A stretch of 64,000 nucleotides of DNA from Actinoplanes sp. M2I2 (GTDB taxonomy: Bacteria; Actinomycetota; Actinomycetes; Mycobacteriales; Micromonosporaceae), in NCBI RefSeq assembly GCF_023544445.1, contig NZ_JALPVJ010000005.1, positions 434,001 through 498,000 of the forward strand. The letters run 5' to 3'. Position 1 is the stretch's first letter; the number at the start of each line of letters is the position of its first letter. Below the pieces are notes generated by a model. It was not told the origin of the DNA. It worked only from the letters and a program-made list of their open reading frames with translations, and did not search any database. Below are positions 37,519-47,900 of this stretch, in pieces. A program made the position numbers and the translations under genes.

Positions 37519-38586
37519 ATGCGGAACAACAGGGCGGGATGGGCGATCGCCGGCGCGGTGGTCGTGGCGCTTCTCGCGGGCGGCGGCATCGCGTGGGCTG
37601 TGCGCTCGGGCTCGGACAAACCTACCGTCACGCCCACCGCGGCGGCTGCACCGACGTCCTCGGCCGTGCCGCCCACCCCGCCGCCGTCACCCGGCGCCGA
37701 CATCTCCGGGCCGCTCGACCTGCTCCTGATCGGCGTCGACACCCGCGTGTCCATCCCGGGCTGGGAGCCGCACGCCGACGCCATCATGCTGCTGCACGTG
37801 GAGCCGGGGCTCGACTCGGCCTACCTCTACTCCCTTCCGCGTGATCTGCGGGTCGAGGTGCCGGGTTCCGGTACGTACAAGGTCACCGAAGCCATGAGCC
37901 GCGGCTCGCGGGTCGCGGGCAGCAAGGAGCCGAGCGTCGAGAAGGGCTACCAGCTGCTGGCCAGGTCGATCAGCGCCTACACCGGGATCAAGCAGTTCCA
38001 GGCGGGCGCGATCCTCAACTTCGGCGGGCTGGCCAAGCTGACCGACGAGCTCGGCGGCGTCGACCTGGTGATCGACCAGAAGGTGGAGTCGCGGCACCGC
38101 AAGCCGGACGGCTCGCTGCGCCCGCTGCGCGGTGGCGACTACATCGGTCCGCAGGCCGTCTACCAGCCCGGCCGGCGGCACCTGGTCGGCTGGCAGGCCA
38201 TCGACTACGCCCGGCAGCGCTACGGGTTGCCCGACGGCGACTACGACCGGCAGCGTCACCAGCGGCAACTCGTCACCGCCCTGCTCACCAAGGCGCTCGA
38301 CGAGGGCCTGACCACCGACCCGGCCCGGGTGGACCCGCTGGTCAAGGCGCTCGGGGAGACCCTGGTCCACGTCGGCGGCCGCAAACCGGTGGAGTATGCC
38401 TATGCCCTGCGCAACCTGGCCCCCGACAAGATCACGCGGGTCAGCCTGCCCGGACGCGGGGTCGGGACCGGGAGCGGCTACCGCGGCGAGCAGCTCACCC
38501 CCGAGGCCAAGGGCTTCGTCCAGGCCGTCGCGCAGGGCAAGGCGGCCGCCTATCTGAAGAGCCACCCCAAGCTGGTCGACAAGTAA
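37519..38586 (+). CDS. LytR-CpsA-Psr (LCP) family cell-wall polymer ligase
   Basis: The product has 355 residues: one N-terminal transmembrane anchor (WAIAGAVVVALLAGGGIAWAV), a Thr/Pro-rich linker, and the extracellular LCP domain starting DLLLIGVDTR. Conserved features include the HADAIMLLHV block, SLPRDLRVEVP with the catalytic Arg, GGVDLVID, and DYARQRYGLPDGDYDRQRHQ with the paired Arg residues. LCP proteins transfer teichoic acid, arabinogalactan or related polymers from a lipid carrier to peptidoglycan. ATG 37519 is preferred over ATG 37498 because TACTGT lies 6 nt upstream and neither has a Shine-Dalgarno. Confidence 0.92.
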   Translation: MRNNRAGWAIAGAVVVALLAGGGIAWAVRSGSDKPTVTPTAAAAPTSSAVPPTPPPSPGADISGPLDLLLIGVDTRVSIPGWEPHADAIMLLHVEPGLDSAYLYSLPRDLRVEVPGSGTYKVTEAMSRGSRVAGSKEPSVEKGYQLLARSISAYTGIKQFQAGAILNFGGLAKLTDELGGVDLVIDQKVESRHRKPDGSLRPLRGGDYIGPQAVYQPGRRHLVGWQAIDYARQRYGLPDGDYDRQRHQRQLVTALLTKALDEGLTTDPARVDPLVKALGETLVHVGGRKPVEYAYALRNLAPDKITRVSLPGRGVGTGSGYRGEQLTPEAKGFVQAVAQGKAAAYLKSHPKLVDK

Positions 38587-38608
38587 CCGGCGCGGGCACT
38601 ACATACAC

Positions 38609-40033
38609 CTAGGGCTTCGCCGGCTTTCCGGTGGTGAACAGCCAGGTCCGGAAGAGGTCGTCCAGCTGCTTGCCGGAGACCTCCTCGGCCATCGCGATGA
38701 GGTCGTCGGTGCTCGCGTTGCCGTCCTTGTTCTCGCTGGTCCACCGCTTGAGCAACTGGTCGAAGGCCGCGTCGCCGATGGTCTTGCGCAACGCGTAGAC
38801 CGTCATGCCGCCGCGCTGATAGACGGCCTGGCCGAAGATGCGGCCCGCGCCCGGGTTGCCGGCCTCACCGGGCTGGTCCCACGCGTACGAGTTGTAGGCG
38901 GCGTCGAAGCTCTGCTCCACGGTCTGAGTGCCCTTGTGCTCGTCCCACAGCCACTCGGCGTAGGTCGCGAAGCCCTCGTTGAGCCAGATGTCCTGCCACT
39001 TCTCCAGGGCCACGCTGTCGCCGAACCACTGGTGGGCGAGCTCGTGGGCGACCACCGACTCGTTCGGGCCGCCGCTGAAGAACGCGGGACCGTAGACCGG
39101 CCGGCTCTGCGTCTCGAGCGCGTAGCCGATGTTCCGGTCGTCGACCGCGACGCCGCCGTTCGCGTCGAACGGGTACGGCCCGAACCTGGTGGCCAGGAAG
39201 TCGGTGATCTCGCCGGTCCGGGCCAGCGACCGGGCGGCCGGGCCGTCGGCGGGCAGCGACTCGGCCACCGCCAGCACCATCGGCTTGCCGCCGTGGGTGG
39301 TCGTGGTGATCCGGTACTGCCCGATCACGACCATGGCCAGATAGCTGGCCAGCGGCGAGCTCTCCGACCAGCTCCAGGTCGTCCAGCCGCCGGTCGTGCG
39401 GCGCGGGCCGGGCACGCCGTTGCTGATCGCCTCGACACCCTCGGGCACGGTCATCTCGAGCTTGAAGGTGGCCTTGTCGGCCGGGTGGTCGTTGACCGGG
39501 AACCAGGTGCTGGCCGACTCGGGCTGACCGAGCGCCACCGCGCCGTCCGGGTTCTCCAGCCAGCCGCCGTCGCCGAGGACGGAGTTGGCGAACTGGCTGG
39601 GCTCGCCGCCGTACTCGATCACGACGGTGAACGGGCGGCCGGCCACGATGCCCTCGGTGGGGGTGATGACCAGCTCGTTACCCTCGGCCCGCGACGATGC
39701 GCGGACGCCGTCGACCGTCACGTTCCGGGCGGCCAGCTTGGACAGGTCGAAGTTGAACCGTGACAGGTCCTGCCCGGCCGTCGCGGTGATCGTCGCGGTG
39801 CCGGTGAGCTGATCGTTGCGCGGGTCGTAGCGCACCTTCAGGTCGTAGCCGGCCACGTCGTAACCGCCGTTGCCGTACTTGGGAAAGTACGGATCGCCGA
39901 TGCCGTCGGCGCCCGCCGCGAAGGACGGGGGCGGCGCCGACGAGCTCCGGGCCGGGGCCGGCTGCGCGTCACTGGTGCAGCCGGCCGCCACCAACGCCAG
40001 GCCGAGCACCCCGGCAATCCCCACACGCCTCAT
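38609..40033 (-). CDS. M1-family zinc metallopeptidase, predicted lipoprotein
   Basis: The product has 474 residues. The signal peptide ends in the lipobox LVAAGC, so the enzyme is anchored outside the membrane. The N-terminal beta domain (YDLKVRYDPRNDQLTGTATI) is followed by the gluzincin core HELAHQWFGD with the third zinc ligand in WLNEGFATYAEW. The GAMEN-equivalent is GYALETQSRP. Short M1 proteins of this type lack the large C-terminal helical domain. It presumably trims peptides at the surface. ATG 40033 lacks a Shine-Dalgarno but has TAATCT 7 nt upstream, so it is probably leaderless and independent of guaB3, which ends 46 nt upstream. It is convergent with the LCP gene. Confidence 0.94.
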   Translation of the reverse strand: MRRVGIAGVLGLALVAAGCTSDAQPAPARSSSAPPPSFAAGADGIGDPYFPKYGNGGYDVAGYDLKVRYDPRNDQLTGTATITATAGQDLSRFNFDLSKLAARNVTVDGVRASSRAEGNELVITPTEGIVAGRPFTVVIEYGGEPSQFANSVLGDGGWLENPDGAVALGQPESASTWFPVNDHPADKATFKLEMTVPEGVEAISNGVPGPRRTTGGWTTWSWSESSPLASYLAMVVIGQYRITTTTHGGKPMVLAVAESLPADGPAARSLARTGEITDFLATRFGPYPFDANGGVAVDDRNIGYALETQSRPVYGPAFFSGGPNESVVAHELAHQWFGDSVALEKWQDIWLNEGFATYAEWLWDEHKGTQTVEQSFDAAYNSYAWDQPGEAGNPGAGRIFGQAVYQRGGMTVYALRKTIGDAAFDQLLKRWTSENKDGNASTDDLIAMAEEVSGKQLDDLFRTWLFTTGKPAKP

Positions 40034-40040
40034 AGCCGCG

Positions 40041-40046
40041 AGATTA
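40041..40046 (-). promoter_or_regulatory. -10 box of a leaderless promoter for the M1 peptidase gene
   Basis: TAATCT on the minus strand (40046-40041), 7 nt before ATG 40033. Confidence 0.5.
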
Positions 40047-40079
40047 GCGCCGGAGGCTGCAGACCTGCTGGGCATGAGG

Positions 40080-41198
40080 TCACCGGTCGAGAACGAGGGC
40101 GACCTTCTGGAACTCCTTGACGTCGCGGTAGCCGCACTTGGCCATCGCGCGCCGCAGGCCGCCGAACAGGTTGAGCTGACCGTCGGGGCGGTCGGCCGGC
40201 CCGAAGAGCAGTTCCTCGAGCGTGCCGTCGGGCTCGCCGGCAATGCAGAAGCCGCCGCGCGGCAGCTGCGGGTGGCTGGCCGCCGAGTGCCACCAGGCGC
40301 CACCGGCCGGGGAGCCCTCGGCCAGCGACAGCGGCTCACCCAGCATCACCGCGTCGGCGCCGCAGCCGATCGCCTTGGCGATGTCACCCGACGTGGAGAT
40401 GCCGCCGTCGGCGATCAGGTGCACGTAACGGCCGCCGGTCTCGTCGAGGTAGTCGCGACGCGCGGCCGCGGCGTCGGCGATCGCGGTGGCCATCGGCACC
40501 CGGATGCCCAGGACCGTGTCGGTGGTCGACCACTCGTCGGCGCCGACGCCGACGATCACGCCGGCCGCGCCGGTGCGCATCAGGTGCAGCGCCGTCTTGT
40601 AGTCGGTGCAGCCACCGACGATCACCGGCAGATCGAGGTCGGCGATGAACTCCTTGAGGTTCAGCGGCTCGTCCGTCGTGGACACGTGCTCGGCGCTGAC
40701 CAGCGTGCCCTGGATGACCAGCAGGTCGACGCCCGCGTCGAGCACCACCGGCGCGAGCGCGAGGGTGTGCTGCGGCGAGACTCGGACGGCGACGGTGACG
40801 CCACCCTCACGGATCGCGCGCACCCGCTCGGCGATCAGCTCGGGCTTGATCGGCTCGGAGTAGACCTCCTGCAGCCGCCGGGTCGCGTCGGCGTCCTCGT
40901 CGAGCGAGGCCAGCTCCTCCAGGATCTTGCTCGGATCCTCGTACCGCGTCCACAGGCCCTCGGCGTTGAGCACGCCCAGGCCGCCGAGGCGGCCCAGGGC
41001 GATCGCCGAGTCCGGGCTCATGGTCGCGTCGGACGGATGCGCGACGCAGGGAATCTTGAAGGGGTAGGCGTCGACGCGCCACTCGGTGGACACGTCGTCC
41101 ACGTCGCGGGTGCGCCGGCTCGGGACGATCGCGATGTCGTCCAGGTGGTACCCGCGCTGAGCGGTCTTGCCCAGACCGATCTCCACGACGTCACGCAT
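40080..41198 (-). CDS. guaB3: GuaB3-family IMP dehydrogenase-related protein
   Basis: The product has 372 residues, an (alpha/beta)8 barrel of the IMPDH/GMP-reductase superfamily without CBS domains. It opens VEIGLGKTAQRGYHLDDIAIVPSRRTRD, the GuaB3 signature. [27 protein letters not shown] is the phosphate-binding loop shared with IMPDH. The canonical GxGSxCTTR catalytic loop is not seen; GGCTDYKTALHLM occupies another position, so the catalytic role in actinomycetes is uncertain. It follows guaB by 21 nt with GAGAGG 7 nt before its ATG, forming a guaB-guaB3 operon found in most actinobacteria. Confidence 0.95.
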   Translation of the reverse strand: MRDVVEIGLGKTAQRGYHLDDIAIVPSRRTRDVDDVSTEWRVDAYPFKIPCVAHPSDATMSPDSAIALGRLGGLGVLNAEGLWTRYEDPSKILEELASLDEDADATRRLQEVYSEPIKPELIAERVRAIREGGVTVAVRVSPQHTLALAPVVLDAGVDLLVIQGTLVSAEHVSTTDEPLNLKEFIADLDLPVIVGGCTDYKTALHLMRTGAAGVIVGVGADEWSTTDTVLGIRVPMATAIADAAAARRDYLDETGGRYVHLIADGGISTSGDIAKAIGCGADAVMLGEPLSLAEGSPAGGAWWHSAASHPQLPRGGFCIAGEPDGTLEELLFGPADRPDGQLNLFGGLRRAMAKCGYRDVKEFQKVALVLDR

Positions 41199-41219
41199 GT
41201 TTGAGCCTCTCGGTCCGGG

Positions 41220-42710
<1,491 letters not shown>

Positions 42711-42817
42711 TCATCCCTCAAAACTGGAAGACGAATGGTTCATCGTACCCATCCGCTCTCCGTCGCCTCGCACGACGGACAGCACGTGCGGGCCAGCACA
42801 CATCCGTCACGGGTGAG

Positions 42818-42823
42818 TACGGT
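42818..42823 (+). promoter_or_regulatory. -10 box of a leaderless promoter for the DUF5319 gene
   Basis: TACGGT at 42818-42823, 6 nt before GTG 42830. Confidence 0.45.
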
Positions 42824-42829
42824 AAGGGG

Positions 42830-43231
42830 GTGCAAGATGAGCCGATCGACCCGTTCAACGGCGATCCCACCGACCCGGCCGCGGGACTCGACGACCTCGA
42901 CGAGGACGCCGAGGCTGAACCGCTGACCGACGCCGAACGGCAGGACGTCCTGGAGGATCTTTCCGACCTGGAGATCTATCAGGCGCTCCTGAGCCCGACC
43001 GGCATCCGTGGCCTCGTGATCGAGTGCGAGGACTGCCACGAGCCACATTACTTCGACTGGGATCTGCTGCGGGGCAACCTGCGGCATCTGCTCAGCAGCG
43101 GGCGCCCGAGGGTGCACGAGCCGGCCTTCGACCCGGACCCCGATCACTACGTCACGTGGGAGTACGCGCGCGGCTACGCCGACGGCGTCCACGACACGCT
43201 GACCGAGGGCAACGAGGACGAGAAAGACTGA
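42830..43231 (+). CDS. DUF5319 family protein (Rv3412-like)
   Basis: The product has 133 residues, strongly acidic (many Asp/Glu), with no signal peptide or membrane segment. CEDCHEPHYFDWDLLRGNLRH is the recognisable core; the CxxC may bind metal. Family members occur in the same divergent position beside guaB across actinobacteria, but no function is known. GTG 42830 is 6 nt after TACGGT and the adjacent AAGGGG is too close to serve as ribosome binding site, so the mRNA is probably leaderless. The stop codon lies in the stem of the bidirectional terminator shared with the convergent regulator gene. Confidence 0.9.
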   Translation: MQDEPIDPFNGDPTDPAAGLDDLDEDAEAEPLTDAERQDVLEDLSDLEIYQALLSPTGIRGLVIECEDCHEPHYFDWDLLRGNLRHLLSSGRPRVHEPAFDPDPDHYVTWEYARGYADGVHDTLTEGNEDEKD

Positions 43232-43265
43232 AGGGGGCCCGAGCCGCCGGCTCGGACCCCCTTCA
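43229..43265. terminator. Bidirectional terminator between DUF5319 and bldM-like genes
   Basis: TGAAGGGGG (43229-43237) and CCGAGCC (43239-43245) pair with GGCTCGG (43249-43255) and CCCCCTTCA (43257-43265): 16 pairs with one mismatch and a 3-nt loop. It includes the DUF5319 stop and ends 3 nt before the convergent stop. Confidence 0.85.
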
Positions 43266-43267
43266 GA

Positions 43268-44122
43268 TCAAGCGACCAGCCCGGCTCGGAAGCCCGCGGC
43301 CACCGCGTGTGCGCGGTCTCTGGCCCCCAGCTTCCGGAAGAGCCGCCGGGCATGTGTCTTGACGGTGTCCTCCGAGACGAAGAGCTCACGCCCGATCTCG
43401 GCGTTGCTCTTGCCGTCGGCCATCCCCCGCAGCACCTGCAGCTCGCGCTCGGTGAGCGTCAGCCGCCGTCCGGCGGGCGCCGGGTCGGCCACCCCGACCT
43501 GGGTCTCGTTGCCCGGCCAGGCCACCATCGGACGGCCGGTCGCCGGGTCGATCGGGGCGTCGCCACGCTGGGCCGGGACCATCGGGGCGTTGGGCCCGAG
43601 CATGGCCGGCACGGCGGCGGCGTTGGGCGAGCCCATGCCGAGGCCGCCGTTCTGGTAGGCGGCCCGGGCCGCGGTCGAGTTGTTGTTGCGGGCCCCGCCG
43701 GCGACGGTGGCGGGCTGGGCGTTGGCGCCGTTGATCGGCATGCCCTGGGGGCGCACCGGGAGCAGCAGGAGCAACAGCGCCTTGGCGACGACACTGACCA
43801 GGTCGTGTTCGACGCCACGGATGACGCCGCGGGCGCCGGCGGCGACGGCCGCCGCGGCCACCCGGGGATCTTCGGCGCCGAAGAGCACCAGCTGGGCCTG
43901 CGGCGCACGGGCCAGGACGCGACGGGTGAAGCCGACGCTGTCGGGACGAGTCACGGCGGTGTCAGCCAGGACCACTTCAGCCGGCCGTTCAGCCAGGCGG
44001 ATCATGGCCTCGGTCTCGCTGACCGCGGTCCGGACGACGCCGGTCATGCCGAGCCGGGCCGCGGTGGACGCGACGGTCTGGGCCGCCAGCGGGGTACGGA
44101 CGCACACGAGGACGGTACGCAC
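43268..44122 (-). CDS. bldM: BldM-like orphan response regulator with degenerate receiver and long linker
   Basis: The product has 284 residues. The C-terminal LuxR HTH (about 215-284: LTLTERELQVLRGMADGKSN, then AEIGRELFVSEDTVKTHARR and LFRKLGARDRAHAVAAGFR) is nearly identical to BldM of streptomycetes as I remember it, and the gene sits between guaB and a whiD-type gene as bldM does. BldM controls sporulation genes alone or as a heterodimer with WhiI. The receiver (1-120) keeps an Asp at VVLADTAV but the acidic pair is replaced (VLVCVRTPL), so Mg-dependent phosphorylation is unlikely. Unlike the ~200-residue BldM, it has about 90 extra disordered Asn/Ala/Pro-rich residues between domains. 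AAGGAGG lies 7 nt before GTG 44122. Confidence 0.82.
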   Translation of the reverse strand: MRTVLVCVRTPLAAQTVASTAARLGMTGVVRTAVSETEAMIRLAERPAEVVLADTAVTRPDSVGFTRRVLARAPQAQLVLFGAEDPRVAAAAVAAGARGVIRGVEHDLVSVVAKALLLLLLPVRPQGMPINGANAQPATVAGGARNNNSTAARAAYQNGGLGMGSPNAAAVPAMLGPNAPMVPAQRGDAPIDPATGRPMVAWPGNETQVGVADPAPAGRRLTLTERELQVLRGMADGKSNAEIGRELFVSEDTVKTHARRLFRKLGARDRAHAVAAGFRAGLVA

Positions 44123-44366
44123 AGTGATCCTCCTTCTCTCTCAGAGGAGATCACGCGAGGGCCGCAGCATTACGCGCTTTAGATGGAAAAAATGGGAAAG
44201 ATCGGTATGACTTGCCTGACCGATGCCAGGAGCCTTCGGAAGACGGCTTCAGAAGACATCGACGAGTTGCGTGTGAGCCGGGGATCACCGGGGTAACACC
44301 GCGACAGGCCTGAGCAAGGCCCCTCATGACGACACTCCGCGGTGCCGCGCGGGAGGAGGGTGTTCC
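44123..44366. promoter_or_regulatory. Divergent control region between bldM-like and whiD-like genes
   Basis: A 244-nt region serving both genes, with an AT-rich stretch (44168-44210) close to the bldM-like start. I cannot assign individual promoters or operators, but two developmental regulators read outward from it. Confidence 0.45.
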
Positions 44367-44753
44367 ATGTCGAACGTTCGCAGACTGCCCGGGCCCATCG
44401 CCGATCTCTGGGACTGGCAGCGCCTCGGTTTGTGCCGGGGCCGGGACAGCGGGCAGTTCTTCCACCCGGACGGCGAGCGCGGTTCGTCCCGCAACCGCCG
44501 GGAGGCCAAGGCCAAGAGCATGTGCGGAGCCTGCCCGGTGCGAGCCGAGTGCGCCGCGCACGCCCTCGCGGTACGAGAGCCGTACGGGGTCTGGGGAGGC
44601 TTCAGCGAGGCGGAGCGGCTGCGGCTGCTCGCCGTCGGCTGGGAGGACCTCGCCGACCGTCACGGACGTGTCGACCTTGTCCGGCTCGAGGCGCGGCTGG
44701 GCCGCCCCCACAAGTCGGCCGTTCCGGCACAGCGGCAGGCACCGGCCGCCTGA
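44367..44753 (+). CDS. whiD: WhiB-family iron-sulfur regulator, WhiD/WhiB3 type
   Basis: The product has 128 residues. Four cluster-binding Cys are in the WhiB arrangement: Cys23, then C-x2-C at 53/56 (MCGACPVRAEC) and Cys62, followed by the GVWGG turn (74-78) and a basic C-terminus. The opening RRLPGPIADLWDWQRLGLCR and the WhiD-like FFHPDGERG identify the WhiD/WhiB3 subgroup. These proteins bind the housekeeping sigma factor and act in late sporulation or redox response. The tail is about 16 residues longer than in S. coelicolor WhiD. GGAGG lies about 9 nt before the ATG. Divergent from the bldM-like gene as a developmental pair. Confidence 0.9.
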   Translation: MSNVRRLPGPIADLWDWQRLGLCRGRDSGQFFHPDGERGSSRNRREAKAKSMCGACPVRAECAAHALAVREPYGVWGGFSEAERLRLLAVGWEDLADRHGRVDLVRLEARLGRPHKSAVPAQRQAPAA

Positions 44754-44950
44754 CGCCGGCGACCCGGCACGACCATGACGATCCGGTCCCCTGCCGGGGG
44801 CCGGTTCGCGTTGCTGGACGGCTCTTCATCAACCGCATCGGTGGACATGCAAGCCACCGTATGAGCGACTTGCGTAATCACAACGGACCGCTAGTGCGGC
44901 CTTCAACTAATCGGCATTGCGTCGGTTGACCGGGGTCGCGTCGATCCGGC

Positions 44951-47900
44951 TCACCCGATCTGCACCTTGATCGCGTGCCATCCCGACGCGCCGTCCGGCG
45001 CCGGCGGTGCCGGCGTGCTCGTCTGCGTCGCCCCGGTTCCGTCGGTGGCCCGCACCCGCAGCCGATGCTCCCCCGCGGTGGCCGGCCACGCGAAGCTCCA
45101 CTCCCGCCAGGTGTCGCTGGAAACGGTGGCCGCGAGCGTCGCCTCGGCCCACGCCCCGTCGTCGACCTGCACCTCGACCTTGGTGACACCGCGATGCTGG
45201 GCCCACGCCACACCACCGACGGTCACGGTCCCGGGATCGCGGGAAGCGCCGTCGCGGGGCGTGTCGATCCGCGACTCCGTCTTGATCGGGCCTTGCGCCG
45301 ACCATCCCCGGGGAACCCAGTAGGCGTCGAAGTCCGCGAACCGGGTCAGTTCGATCTCGGTGATCCACTTGCAGGCGCTCACGTAGCCGTACAGCCCGGG
45401 CACGACCATCCGTGCCGGAAAACCGTGGTCGACCGGCAGCGCCTCGCCGTTCATGCCGACCGCAAGCAGCGCGTCCCGCCCATCCATCAGCGTCGCCGTC
45501 GGGCTCCCGCACGTCCACCCGTCCACCGACCGCTGTACGACCTGGTCGGCGCCGGGCAGTGGGCCGGCCTCCTCGAGCAGCTCGCGGATCGGCGTCCCGA
45601 GCCAGAGCGCGTTGCCGATGAGGTCGCCGCCGACCTCGTTGGACACGCAGGCCAGCGTCACGTAACGCTCGATCATCGGCCGCTGCAGCAACTGCTCCCA
45701 GGTGAGGGTGATCGGGTTGCGCACCATGCCGTGGATGCGCAGCTGCCACGTCGCCGGGTCGACCTGCGGCGGGATCAGCGCGGTGTCGATGCGATAGAAG
45801 TCCTTGTTGGGCGAGATGTACGGCGTCACGCCGGGCACCTGCACGCCGGCGGGCACCGGCGGCGCGGTCTGCCGGGGCGCGGGCAGCACGACGTCCTTGC
45901 GGGCCGCGGTCACCGCCCGGCGCGACGTGAGCCACCGCCCGCCGAACCCGGCGACGGCGGCCGAGCCGAAGGCGGTACCGAGGATCTTGAGGAAATAGCG
46001 ACGGTCCTCGACGGACGCGCCCCGGACCACCGGGGGTGACCCGGTGGCCACGCCGCCCGCGCCGAGCCCGTCCGCCGGTCGTGCCCCGGGCCCGCCGATC
46101 GCGGCGCCCACCGCCACCGGTTCCGCCGCCGGTTCGGCCCGGTACGCCCCGGCCCGGTCGAGCAGCAGTCGCAACACCCAGACCGCGAGAGCCGCCCCGG
46201 CCACCGTGGGCAGCCACGCGAAGACGCCCGCGTCATGCCGCGTCTGGGCCGCCACCACACCGACGACCGCGAACAGCCCGATGCCGGCGAGACCCAGACG
46301 CCAGGACCGTACGGCGGCCACGCCCACGCCGTACGCGTAGATCGCCAGCAGCACGGCCGTGCCCACGATCAGCGCCGTCTTGTCGTGCACCCCGAAGACG
46401 CTGATGCCGAAGTCCTTGACCGGCCCGGGCACGTTGTCGACGACCACGCCGCCCACCGCGGGCAGCGGCGCGGTCAACGGCCCGGTCACCACAGCCACGA
46501 CCTCGGCCGCACCCAGGGCGACCGCGGCCGCCGCCACACCGGCCAGCCCGGCCCCTACCGAAAGCTTCACCCGTTCATCCTGCTCCCCCGTCACCGGTGC
46601 GGCGACGCCTGAGACAGCCGGGTGGGCAATGACACCGCGAATCAGCGTCCGCGGGCCGCGCCGGACGGCGTTGACGGCCCCGGCGGCGCAGGCCGAGGTC
46701 ACAACGACCGCCACCGTGAGGCCCACGGACCCGGTTCCGAGGTCCTCGATGCCGGTCACGAGCTCGTAGACGATGCGGCCGACCAGGGGCAGCCCGACCA
46801 GGACGGCCAGCACGAGCAGGACGACCCTGCGCCGCCCGCCCGGCGTGGTCGCCGGAGCCGCGGGTGCTTGCGGCGCGGACGCCGCCTCGGGCTCGGGCTG
46901 CGGGATCCGGTCGGCCGGCCGGTCGGGCTGGGCGACCCGCAGGGCCGCCGGGACGTGCGAGTCCAGGCGCTCGACGGCCGCGTGCCCCCGGGCGTACAGG
47001 GTCGGCTCGAGCACCACCGTGATGCCGTCGTGGCCGACCACTTGGCGGCCGCCGTCGGGCCAGGCCCGCACGATCGCGCACGCGTCGAACCGTACGGTGG
47101 CCTGGTTGCGCTCGGAGACCACGCTGACCCCCTCGGCCCCGACGACGAGCCGTTCCGTGGCGTCCTCCAGCGAAGCGTGCTCGTCGCCGGTCACCACGCT
47201 GTCGGAGCGGTCGGGGGCGGCGGTGGCGCCGGTCCAGTCGCCCCGCACCCGGGGCGTCATGAGCAGGCCGTCGGCGCAGGCCGCGGCGGCCACCGCGGCG
47301 ACGTCGGCGGCGCGGACGACCCGTACGTCGGCGACTGCGTCGTCGATGTCGCGCACCTCGAGCCCGGCGAGCACGTTGAGTGCCTGTCCGGGCAGCCTCG
47401 CCCCCTGGTCCTCGGCGTGCCGCAGCGCCTCGGTGTGCTTCTTGACGACGGCGGCCACGTCGGCCTCGTCGACCCGTCCGACCCGCAGCGCCGCCAGCAC
47501 GTCGGTGAAGGCTCCGACCACCGCCGCCTGCTTCTCGGGCAGCGCGTCGGCCACCGCGGTGACCAGCGCGTGGTCGCTGCCGAGGGGCTGATAGCCGGCC
47601 TGAGCCGTGTACGAGAGCCCGCCCTCCTGCCGCAACTCGCGGAACAGGACCCGTTCGAGCACCCCGGCGAAGACCGCCGAACCGGCCTGCCGGGGCACGA
47701 TCGCGTCCCAGCCGAGCATTCCCGACGAGCCGGGGAACCAGGCCGGGGTGACCGGCAGGGCCGACGTCAGCGGAGGTGACGGCTGCCGTACGCCGCCGGG
47801 CAGGTCGAGCCGCAGCCCCGGCGGCACCTCGTCACCGGTCACCCAGAGCACCGCGTTGTCCCGGGTGAAGTAGCGGGCCACCCACTCGCGCAGATCGTCC

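Noticed and set aside
40606..40640. GGCTDYKTAL in GuaB3 as the IMPDH catalytic Cys loop
   Set aside because: It is not followed by TTR and is in a different place in the barrel, so catalytic equivalence to GuaB cannot be claimed.
46575..47081. Possibility that the M16 protein ends by a frameshift near 46600-47000 in another frame
   Set aside because: The in-frame translation stays protein-like through the linker and helices (PH-like piece, helices, then oxidase helices), while alternative frames are Arg/Gly/Pro-rich. I keep the single frame, with the caveat given in the finding.
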